Assembly (NCBI GenBank): GCA_000733355.1
Contig: JNVV01000012.1
Coordinates: 752,423-816,422 of the forward strand
Source: Falciphora oryzae
Lineage: Eukaryota > Ascomycota > Sordariomycetes > Magnaporthales > Magnaporthaceae
Direction: 5' to 3'
DNA length: 64,000 nt
Below are positions 31,103 to 41,290 of the stretch, piece after piece; positions within the stretch are counted from its first letter, which is position 1; each line of letters starts with the position of its first letter. The notes below the pieces were generated by a model, which saw only the letters and a list, made by a program, of their open reading frames with translations, searched no databases and had not been told where the DNA came from. Both the position numbers and the translations under genes were made by a program.

Positions 31103-34100
31103 TCAAGCTTTAGGCTGGCATTCCTCGGGCAGCACAAATCGTAAATCCTGCGTCCCGTCGATTGTCAGCTTTCCATCTTCACATTTCCCAGGTCGCTCTG
31201 AATTGCACACAGTCGCCCAGGCGCGCATGCTCCAAGGTAGCAAACTCACCTCCAGGTTACCAGACATTCTGTCGTCTCCCCCGTCGATCGTAAACTTGGC
31301 CAGGTTGCTCTTCTTCTTTTGCAGGTCCATGATGCTCTAGCAGGTAATCGACGTCAGCACTTCTTGCAAAGAGGACCAAATATCTAGCACCCGACTGCCA
31401 GCGAGAGCCCGTGTGCTGGGGACGGCTTCTTCCCCTCGACCGTCTACTCGCCTTTTCGACAGATCCCCTGACCACATAGCGTAGTACGGCCACATCGCGC
31501 TCCTGCCCCATGCGCACGGCCCGCGCGATCGCCTGCTCCTCGACCGAGGGGTTCCATTGCGGCTCGACCATGTGGACGCGGTTCGCGGCGGTGATTGTTA
31601 GTCTTTAGTTTGCGCAGAGGTGGTTTGGCGGTCTCGTCAGCAATTCTACTCCTCCTAGTTTTTGGTAGGCGTTTCAAGGGAAACCCATTTTGCTCACCCG
31701 ACCGCGCCGCACCCGATGGTCAATAGGATGACTGGGATGTCTGGGTCCTCGCTGAATGTCTTGATGATGTCGGCCCGGTCCGATGCCTTGACGGTCCCGT
31801 CTATGCGCACGCAGCGTGTGCGCCCGCGCTCGAGTAAATGCTGTAGTATGTCGAGGGTCGACGTCCAGGAAGAGAACACGATGCTGATGTGTTGAATGTC
31901 TCGTCAGTAAACCAGCGAGTCTTCTTCTTCCCTCCTCAGGACCCGCCCTAGGTAGATAGCTACCTTTTATCGCCCGGTGACCCCTTGATAATGTCGTTCA
32001 CGACCATCTCCAGCTTTGAAGACTGGCCGGACCATTCCATTCCTGACGGAGTGGTCGGCTGTAGCATATCGACGTCCGCGACACGAGGCGACGCCCCAGA
32101 TGCAGGCGTCCCTGTCCTGCTGGATGGCGCCGTGCCCAGCCTCCGCTGACACAGCGAGCAGTATTCCTCGCCGGTCAATGCCAACTCGCCTCCGTCGCAC
32201 TGCTCGCACGGCCCGCTGTCCAAGTCCTCGACGGTCGCGTCCTTGGTAACGGGGTCTATCGAGCCAGCAAAATTGGCTCCGGCTCCAGCCGATCTCTGAA
32301 AGGTGCCGTTGTTGCAGAGTCGACGCAGTTGCATCATCACGTCAAACATGATGTTATACTTCTTGGTCTGGGCCGACAAGCCCCTGCCGCCTCTGCCGCC
32401 GCCGCTCACCAGCTTCTCCATCCGCTTTAGGCAATCCTTCTCGACAAGCCTGCGTTTTTCCTTCTCTTCCTGGGTCTGGTCGACGTAAATTACCTCTTCT
32501 CTTGCCTTGGGGAGTTCGAGGCATTTCGAGCTTCGACGTAGACAGATCGAAGCGAGGAGTGCTCTGAGGTTGCGACAGCGGTCTTTATTACCGGCCATGC
32601 CTAGTGGATCCAGGATAAGGGACCTGAACTCGGACGTTCGCGCAAATGGCTGGATGTCGAGAAAGTTGACGAGGGTGGCGAGGTCCTTCAAGGAGTTTTG
32701 CACAGGTGTCCCGGTCAGGCACCACCTGCGCTCGCTCACGAGGGCTTTGGCTGCCTTAAACCGCTTGGATGACTGGTTCCGCACCCAGTGAGCTTATTCG
32801 GGACGTCAGAGAGAATGTTGCGAGGCGTCGGGGATATTTTCAGGTGCAAGCATACCTTCATCCATCACAACACGGTACCATTCTATGTCATGCAACACTC
32901 GGGCGTTCTGGCCTCTCTTATAGTCCTCTACGACAGTAGAGTAGGTAGTGAGGACAATGTCGCACCCGCCTGCAAGTAGCGTAGCCGACGATTTAGCTCG
33001 TTTGGGTCCATGGAACTCCGAGACCACAATGTGCGCCTCAGATTTGACGTGTCTCAGGATCTCTGTCCGCCACACGTTCATCAGCTGAACAGAGGGCAGA
33101 ATTACCAGAGTCGGCCCAGGTCTGTAGCCTTCGGAGGCGCGAGGTTCTTGGGATGCAAAATTCCTGCTTTCAAGCTTGGTAGCGACGATGGCAGAGATGG
33201 TGGTTAACGTCTTCCCCATCCCCATAACATCTGCGATGATACCCCCCGTCGATGTCCCGACATAGCTTGGGCTGGTGCCTGTGATAAAGCAGGCATTCTC
33301 GTTCATGCCGCGGCAATACTTCGGGTCCTCGCGTTTGAGAATGAACTCGACGCCCTGTCTCTGATGCGGCTTCAGCTCGGTAGCGATGTCGTCGTATCTG
33401 GCATTCCCGGCGAGGTCTCCCGCCGAGAGAGAGTCCATCACACCCTCGATCTCGTCCGACAGCAGCTGTGCCGGCGAGTCTTCGACGATGCCAACTAGAT
33501 GGGTAATATACTCCCGCTGCGTTTGGAAAAAATGAGGATTCAGGTACTCGACGCCTCTATCCAGGGCGTATGGATGTTGCAAGTACGCGTTCAGGGACGC
33601 CAGCTTGTCGCCGACAAGATCTATGCCATTTTCGGGGCCTAGTATGTTGACGGACACGGGGAAGATGCCCCCATCCTTCGCGTTCTTGACGTCGACCGAC
33701 CGAATCACGGCCTGGAAGAGAATGCCATCGATGCCGCCAAGCGCCTTGAGGAGGCGCCCTGTCACGATGTCTAGAATCCCTAGTCTAAAATCATCAATCG
33801 TATAGACCGTGTAGAAGGCCGAGGAGCCAGGCTCTGCTCGGACAGATGCGCGCAGGTCCCCTGTTTTGGGTAGTAAGGTTTTGGGGAAGGATCGATCCAA
33901 CTTGACTTGGCAGTCCAACCCTTCGCCCGTCTTTGACTGCCTGTTAGCTTCCAGTTACTCGCATATTAGATCCCAAGGAGACTTGCCTTGTCGCCCCCCT
34001 CAAGCGGGCATCGCACAATTGCGCCAAAACATATCGTGGAGCCGTGGCCAGCTGCGGGTGCAGAAACAACTATGCAGGGTGACGTTGCATGGGGCGCGTC

Positions 34101-34331
34101 GGACATCTCAATGTCGCCATTTGTCCCCGGCAGATTAAAGAGCGTACTGGTATTGGTGTCCAGCTGCCACAAGACATCGGAGGCAGAGGGTGACACCAAT
34201 GGCGACAGCGGCGAGCGAGCTCTTTTGAGTGATCGGAGTGGGGGATTGTGGTTCGCGTTTTCCCAGGTCCGCTTCGGCAGCCCAGCCGCAGGCGACTGGT
34301 TCAAAGACGGGATGAGCATCTTGATGTCCAT
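31103..34331 (-). CDS. SNF2-family DNA-dependent ATPase (Rad5/Rad16-like)
   Basis: Seven exons join in phase to 907 aa: 34331-33987, 33936-32856, 32792-31964, 31883-31698, 31602-31452, 31336-31250, 31147-31103. Helicase motifs are visible: motif I ADVMGMGKTLTTIS, II DEAH (created by the second intron join, phase 1), III LTGTPVQNSLKDL, V IGCGAVGLTITAANRVHMVEP, VI around RAVRMGQERDVAVLRYVV. A cysteine-rich RING-like remnant (CEQC...EYCSLCQ) lies between the two helicase lobes, as in Rad5/Rad16/HLTF, but with too few Cys/His for a full RING. Introns 1 and 5 use GC donors (AAG/GCAAGT and AAG/GCGAGT). The role is probably chromatin remodelling or DNA repair, but fungal members of this expanded group are mostly uncharacterised. 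Confidence 0.85.
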
Positions 34332-35070
34332 GATATGATATTATGATCAGAATTTCTGTCGAGGAGCACCGCACGATGTTGTTCGCAGTTGGAGAGCGAG
34401 CTGTCTAGAGGAAATACCGGGATGGAGCCACGGCCAGACTGCCTAGCGCCAATCGCCTGCCGGAGCCCGCCCGTCCACATACGCGCCTCTTGGCACCCCA
34501 CCCCACTTCCTTGGGCTGCCTCCCGCCGCGGTATCTGCGTTGGGTTGCATCTCGCGCCAATGAGCACCTGCCAGGTGATAACCAATTGACGAAATGGATG
34601 GAAGTTTGCTCAATAGACTGGGAGGGAAAGTGCAATCAATCACGTAAAACCAGATTTCGCCGGCCGTGTTTCCATGGCACCTTCCATTTTCACCCAGCCA
34701 ACGCCCTCACGTAACACAGCATGAAAGCATCGGTCTGGGAAGATACACTGGGTTGCCTGCATAACGTTGTCTGCCATAAACTACCTGGCGGGCGGTGAGG
34801 CGGTGGCTCCCTCCATGCCACTGTTTTCTGGATACCAATTGGAGGGTCCAATACTGAGCTGTGATATGAAGAAGCGTGAGACGATACGGGCTGGGGCTGG
34901 CTCCATTTCGTGCTGCGGCTAGGCGCTACCTCCCTACCTAGGTACCTGAGGCACCTTGATCATCCCACTTCCAGCTCCGCCCCATGGAGCTTTCTCCAAG
35001 GCCAGTTCACACACGTGCAGCGTGACGATTGGATCTCGCCAGGCACCCTGGGTGCTTGTTGGTCCCAATA
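34332..35070. other. Intergenic, promoter of the SNF2 gene
   Basis: 739 bp between the SNF2 start and a transposon end. No supported gene. An AGGTACCT-like palindrome is at about 34937-34949. Confidence 0.5.
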
Positions 35071-36928
35071 AGTCAGTGCACCCCCTGTCGGCCACCCCCC
35101 CTTCCGGCCACCCCAAACGGGCCCACTGCCTCAGATATGGCCACGTCTTCAACTCGCTGCAGATCTCGCAATTCTGATCCGTTTTCCATACTTTTTACTG
35201 CAATCCAATGCCCATATGCCAGAGAAACAGTATACCGAAGAAGATGTCGAACGGGCCGTCGAGGCCGTGCAGAGAAGGGTACCTATCTTGCAGGCCGCCC
35301 GACTTTGGGGCATACCGAGGACCACCCTACGCCGGCGTCTAACGGGATCTCTACCCGGCCGACAGGCTTAAGAACAGTATTAGCGGATACCTCCGGAGCA
35401 GGAGAAGCGCTTAGCAGATTGGGTGCTTCTTTAGGCCTCCCTGGGGCTCCCACCGACGCACGCAGAAGTCCGCTTTTTTGCGTAAGAGATTCTACTTCAA
35501 CGGGGAGTTTCCCAGCCCCTAGGGAAGCATTGGATACGCGGTTTTTTAGGCCGATATCCGGAGATCCGTACCGGGAGAACGCGGCGCATGGAACTCGCAC
35601 GGGTTAAAGGCGCTATTACTATTATAATAAAAGAGTGGTGGGCACGCTTGCTGGTCCCCGAGGTGGCCCAGATAAAGCCGGAAAATACGTACAACGCTGA
35701 CGAGGGGGGCCTGCAAGAGGGTAAGACGGGTAACGGGTTTGTTCTAGGCCTTGCAGAGGCCCGGCCTTTGCAAAGAAAAGAGCCCGGAACCCGCATTTGG
35801 ACCTTTTTTATCGAGTGCGTTTCGGCTACGGGGGTCGCCTTTTCTCCGCTTATTATATTTAAAGGGAAAAGCGTGTAGGAGCAGTGGTTTCCAGAATATT
35901 TAAGCCCTTTTAAAGGCTGGGAATTCATTGCAACAAACAACGGGTGGACCACTGACAGCACTGGAGTCGAGTGGTTGCAAAAAGTTTTCCTCCCGGGCAC
36001 CCAACCCCCTACCCCTACACCACGTCTTTTAATACTGGATGGCCACGGATCCCACGTAACCAAAGAGTTTATGTTTTTTTGCTTGCAAAACGACGTTTAT
36101 CTACTATATTTACCTGCCCATACCTCCCACGTTCTGCAACCATTAGATCTATCCGTTTTCAGCCCTCTCAAGCACGCCTACCGCCAAAAACTAGGGTCCC
36201 AAGCTCTATTTACCTGCTCTACAGTGGTAGGAAAGCGTCAATTTTTAAAGGCTTATGCCTACGCACGCACCAAAGCCTTTACCCCCTATATAATTGCGTC
36301 GGGGTGGCGGGCAACTAGCCTTTGGCCACGGAATCCGCTTAAGCCGCTTATAAACCGGCTTTTGCTTAAAAATTCCAACCGAAACGGCCGGCGATCCGCA
36401 ATTCAACAATCCACTAAAAATAATAGGGCCAAAAAACGTTCAAAGGTCCCTATCCGGCTGTCCCAAATTGGCTGGGAGACTCCCAAACAAAACCAAGGGC
36501 TAGCCACCCAAATCAGCACTTTTAAAGCCCGGGCTTCGCTAAGCCCCACGGTACGGCTTTTTTTCCGGAAAGTTCAAAAAGGGTTTAAAGTGCGTAAATT
36601 CGAGTTAGCTACGGCCCAGCAAAAAATTAGGCAGTTAGAGGCCGAATTGGAGGCGCAACGCCTTCGCAAAAGGAAGAAGGTTTTGCCGGACCCGAACCAG
36701 GCCTTCGTAGATATACGCCGAGTTGCATAGGCAAGGGGTGAGGTTATAGAGGTGGATGAAAGTGCGTTTAAAAGAGCGGAGAATTCTGATTAGGAATTAG
36801 TATACTTTTGTATCATGGTTGGTTGAATAGAGGTAGATATTTGCAGTTGAATGCACCGGGGTTGGTGGTGCAGTGGGCCCCTGGCGGGTGGCCGGAAGGG
36901 GGGGTGGCCGACAGGGGGTGCACTGACT
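35071..36928 (+). mobile_element. Fot1-like pogo transposon, complete ends
   Basis: Terminal inverted repeats of at least 43 bp (starting AGTCAGTGCACCCCCTGTCG) lie at 35071-35113 and 36886-36928 and are flanked by TA on each side (35069-35070, 36929-36930). The inner repeat continues imperfectly to GGGCCCACTGC. At 1858 bp it is typical of the Fot1 group. It sits in intergenic DNA between the SNF2 gene and the STAND gene and is a sister of the copy at 20733. Confidence 0.93.
35216..36730 (+). pseudogene. Fot1-like (pogo) transposase with stops
   Basis: It starts at ATG 35216 (MPEKQYTEEDVERAVEAVQ) with the HTH region. The catalytic motifs are all present: NADEGGL, LLILDGHGSHVTKEF and QPLDLSVF. 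A C-terminal coiled coil (QLEAELEAQRLRKRKKVLPD) ends at 36730. Stops interrupt the first half (for example near 35367, 35379, 35431 and 35482, and at 35876-35878), several at codons where Gln or Glu is expected. The second half from about 35975 is open, so the copy is less mutated than its sister. Confidence 0.86.
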
Positions 36929-37269
36929 TATCGTCTAGCTCAAGTCCCTCGATTTTCGGATAATACCGCCACCCTTGCTCCGGCATACACAGCCCCAAGG
37001 CACAGCAAGCAAACCACCCGGGGCTCCATCCCACTCTTATCCAGGTCTGCGAGCTGCCGTCTGGCAAACCAGTTGACCCCTCCTTAATCGCGGATGTGTT
37101 GTCCCGCCCATAAGTGGGAGCCCACGTCCCTCTTTCGCTACTTTTTCCGTTGTGGCGATTTTTTCCTGGGCATATAATTCATCGAGAGGGTTTCTGCTAC
37201 CGATCAGTTTACGGCTTGCATCTTTTCACAATCGCCTACCTGCCGTACGCGCTCCCACAACGGGCGACC
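36929..37269. other. Intergenic, promoter side of the STAND gene
   Basis: 341 bp from the transposon end to the ATG. No gene is visible. Confidence 0.45.
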
Positions 37270-37601
37270 ATGGCGCCCACCGCTCCGGACGGAGCCCCTC
37301 GGCCAGCAGCAACCCCTCTGCTCTCTCAAGAAGCACCCAGCTCCAAGACCCCCCAACGACTCAGCCCAAGGCTGGAAAAGGCCCTGGACGAGCTCAAGCG
37401 GACTCTGAACAAAGAGCAAAGGGCGGAATTCGCCAAGTGTAGTAAACAAGATGCCGAGAACGCCATCGAATCCATCCAGGCTACATTGGGAAAGCAGAGG
37501 CGCTTACAGAACTTTGCGCGCTTCACCAAGGTTTTGAGGATGGTTGGGCATCTGGCGATCATCACAGGCGATGTTGCCAGTGCCGCCGGACAGGCGGGCT
37601 T

Positions 37602-37637
37602 NNNNNNNNNNNNNNNNNNNNNNNNNNNNNNNNNNNN
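37602..37637. other. Assembly gap (36 N)
   Basis: A run of N inside the N-terminal domain of the STAND gene. The frame is kept if 36 is the true length (RNFPAFD then follows), but the length may be nominal. Confidence 0.99.
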
Positions 37638-38535
37638 CCGCAATTTTCCCGCATTTGACTAACCAGGTCAATCTCAAACCCCTAAAAGGCACCAATCCGT
37701 CACGTCCTAGAGCAGGTAATTACCATTCCCACTCCCTCCTTCACAGGGCTCTCTCCATAGAGGCTGATCCTTGAAACCCACCCAGCTTATGCGACGAGGA
37801 AGTGGGGTGGACTGCCTTGACAAAGTGTTGGATATGCTTGCAAAGATATCCCACATTTTCCCTGATATGGAAGATTACGAAACCCTTTACTCGAGACATC
37901 CGGCCATGCGTGCCATACTCGATGACTGCTGTGAGACTATCATTAGGTTCAACGCAGAATTGATGGAGGTCTTTAACAAAGAAGGTCTGTTGCTCCACCA
38001 CTCTTTTCACCCAGTCCTCTATCAAACAGCAAACAGCTGACTTGTGGAAAGGTTGGCGTGTCATGTTTGACTCTTCCTGGCGTCGTTTCTCAAAAAACAC
38101 GGCGGATATGGCGAGCACCTCGAGCGTAATAGCAAGCTTCTATCCGAGGCCAAGCAGACAGCAACGATGCGAATGACGCATGAGAATCAAGAGCTCCTCG
38201 AACGGACGAACCAGCTGCTGACCGACTTGAATCAACGCGCGGCTTACAATGATCAGAGGGATGCCCGAGATGCAGAACAACGCCTAAGCCAGCTGCGGGA
38301 AGTCAACAACAAGTTAGCACCTGCTCAATATCACGACGACCAAAGCGACTTCCAAAGACGGATGCACATATCAGCAACAGGGAGCTGGCTCCTATCTGAC
38401 GAACGATTTGCTAACTGGGCTAATCTTAGCGATGAGAGTCACAAGGTGTTGGATCTGAACGGTTGCCCTGGTGCAGGTATGCTTCTTGCTATTAAATCTA
38501 AATAAAATTAAACTCCAGACCAATGGCTGACAAGC

Positions 38536-38543
38536 ATTTTCAG
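38536..38543 (+). repeat. MULE target-site duplication, left copy (old splice acceptor)
   Basis: ATTTTCAG. Before insertion this was the 3' splice site of a 67-nt intron (38477-38543) with a GGCTGAC branch-like site at 38526-38532. Confidence 0.88.
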
Positions 38544-41282
38544 GGGCTTCGTTAGCAGGACCGCACGTTTTGTTGGAGGGACCGCAAATAGTGGATTTTT
38601 GCTGGGGCCACAGTGCCAACATCGCCAAACATGCACGCATTTGGTACCTTTGCCAATTGCTAGCGATTTCTAGCCAATTCAATGCCTTTGCGAATAACTT
38701 CATAGATTTTGATGTATGACCTGTAGTTTTTGATGCTTTTTGATTTTTTTTGGCCCGCATACAAATTAAAATTTTTTTTACCTATGCAGGCCCTACTTTT
38801 TGCTTTTCGCACTAACGGCTAACGGCCACGGGCGACGGCCTACCGCCAATATGAACAACCTTACTTTTTATCCCTTTTTTGCAGAGGGCGAGGCGGCCCT
38901 TCTGGCGCACGCGCATGAAAACGGCTACAATCTAGCCGTTAAAGAGCGCTTCCTACGAGGCGCCAAAGGCGAGGCTATCACGAGAGTTAATTATCGCTGT
39001 TCCAAAGGCCGGCCCAAGTCCGTTGCAGTCACCTAAGCCGCTGAGGCCACGTACGAGACTAAACGACGCAAGACCTTTTCCTAGATGACAGATTGCGGCT
39101 TTAAGGTCAACCTTCAACGCGTTCCCGGGCAGGGCTGGAAGATCGAGCCCGTTAGGGCGCGTGACGGCCAAAAGCTTACCCACAACCACCGCTTTACTGC
39201 AGCAACTGCTTTTGCTTCGTTCCGGTAACGCAACCTGGCCTAATACGAAGACCGGATCGTTGCAGACTGGAGGGCGGGCACGAGGCCGTTACAGATTATA
39301 GCTAACCTCCGGGAGTTAGGCGAGGCCGTTGATTTTGGCTACCAGGACTTTAATAACCTCCTGTACGATTGCTGGCGCAAAGAGCTTAACGGACGTACGC
39401 CTATCCAGTGGCTTTATAAGGTACCATCAAATAACATCAGATCCTATCAAATTGCTTACTAATTTACCTGTTTCCGATAGCAACTCGATGACCCAGATGC
39501 GTTTTTTTGGCGTGACCTTAGGGACGAAAACGGCCGGATCCTTTGCCTATTTATCGCTCCAAAAACCTCCCTCCCTTTCCTCGAAGCTGCCTCCGACGTG
39601 CTCGTTGCCGATTGTACCTACAAGACCAACCGCTTTGGCCTACCCCTATTTAATTTTTGTGGGATCCAGCCTTTCCGGAAATCCTTTTCGATCGCCGCCG
39701 CGCTTATCAACGCCGAAAAAAAAGGCTAATATGCGTGGGCCTTGCAAGCGCTGCACGAGTATCTGTTAGAAAACGACGTGCCTTTCCCTAAGTTGGTGGT
39801 TACAGACCGGGAGTTGGCGTTAATCAATGCTTTAAAGCGCCACAAGGACTTTAAGCGCGTTCCCCATCTGCTTTGCAGGTGGCACGTTAATATGAACGTT
39901 TTAGCTAAAAGCAGGCGTTATTTCCCACCGGCCACGCGCTTCCCTAACGGCTCGATCAAACGCAACGAAAGGTTTTCCGCGTTCTTTAAAAATTGGAACG
40001 CCCTGTTAACTTTTAATAGCGAGGAGGTATTTAAGGATCGCTTAAAAACGTTTACTAATGGCAAACACCTAACGGAGGCCGTAGATTACGCGGTAAAAAT
40101 TTAAATCGACCCATGGAAGACCGTCCTTGTTAATTGTTAGGTTAACTTCGTACTTCACTTTAGCTACCGTATAACCTCTATCGTCAAGTCGCTCCACGCC
40201 GGCATGAAGAGGTTTATTACAAGCGCGGGCGGCGATCTGGCTACAGTTTTTCGTAAACTGACATCATATTGGCGCAACCAAATAGCGGATATCAAGCTCG
40301 CACGCAATTAGGGGATGAATAAGGCGCCGTTCGGGCTTGACGAGCTACTTTACGGCTCTGTCAAAAGCCAAGTCGTGCTGCAGGCGCTGCGGAAGTGCGA
40401 GGAAAAGATCGCGGCCTTGCCAAAGCAACCTCGGCAAAGCTATTGGGACCTGGCACCTAACGAGCCCTGCACTTGTACTATTACGGCTTCTTACGGACTG
40501 CCCTGCCGCCACGTCCTTTTCCATCATCTCGCCAATAACGAGCCGCTTTCCGTCACCTAGTTCGATCCGTATTGGCGTTGGGACCGGAAATCGATAACTT
40601 CGTACGTTCTAGGTCCTTAGCGCCCCGTTGGACCGCTGGATCCAACCCCGATTCGAGGCAAAGGACGCCCTCGAGGGTTTATAGCCGCATATAACTCGAC
40701 CAAACGCCTGCCGAGCTTACACGAGATCGCCGAGAAAGACGAGGTGCAAGAGGCGCAGCCGCCCCTTTCTATAGCGCCGGCCCGACTTTTAACGGGCCCT
40801 GCCCGTGGCCGTGGCCGTCAGCCTGCCCGTGACCGTGGCCGTGCCCGTGGCCGTGAACCTTCTTCGTCACCGGATCCTTTCCGTAGAGAGGAGGGTACTT
40901 ACGAGGCCGGCACCGCTAACCCACGACGATCTGCGCGCATGATGACGAGATACGAGTTTGTAGATGACGAAGAGGAGGAGATTGACCTGATTCCCACTGA
41001 ATTTGAGTGCGGATTCGATGAAAAGATGGCTGAAAAGGAGGCAGATACTCGGCAGGCCACACAGGAAATCTAGGAGTGCATTGTAGTTTTGGGGGTTTAA
41101 TTGAACGTTGTGCGTTGAGATACGAGTTGTTGTTGTTAATTACTTGATTGGCACAGGTCTGGCATTGATGCATTCGCAATTGGCGGCGATTTGGCAGTGG
41201 TACCGAATGGAAAAGTGCTGCACTGTGGGTTCCACTATTTGCGGTCCCTCCAACAAAACGTGCGGTCCTGCTAACGAAGCCC
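38544..41282 (+). mobile_element. Mutator-like element (MULE) in the STAND P-loop intron
   Basis: Perfect 52-bp terminal inverted repeats (38544-38595 and 41231-41282, starting GGGCTTCGTTAGCAGGACCG) are flanked by the 8-bp duplication ATTTTCAG (38536-38543 and 41283-41290; 9 bp if one end base is assigned to the host). At 2739 bp, with a MULE transposase inside, it is a full-length element. The duplicated target contains the host 3' splice site. Confidence 0.93.
38851..41073 (+). pseudogene. MULE transposase, decayed
   Basis: The frame starts near 38851 (MNNLTFYPFFAEGEAALLAH) with a FAR1-like DNA-binding region, then a MULE catalytic domain with DVLVADCTYKTNRFGLPL (first Asp) and LVVTDRELALINAL (second Asp). 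A SWIM zinc finger CTCTITASYGLPCRHVLFHH lies at about 40467-40530 and a Gly-Arg-rich tail with GRG repeats at about 40800-40855. Stops occur at about 39034-39036, 39082, 39227, 39728, 40102, 40138, 40310 and 40558, many at expected Gln or Trp codons. An intron may lie at about 39420-39479. The copy is inactive as sequenced. Confidence 0.83.
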
Positions 41283-41290
41283 ATTTTCAG
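41283..41290 (+). repeat. MULE target-site duplication, right copy (new splice acceptor)
   Basis: ATTTTCAG directly precedes exon resumption at 41291. It could serve as acceptor for a 2814-nt intron but lacks the original branch site. Confidence 0.85.
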
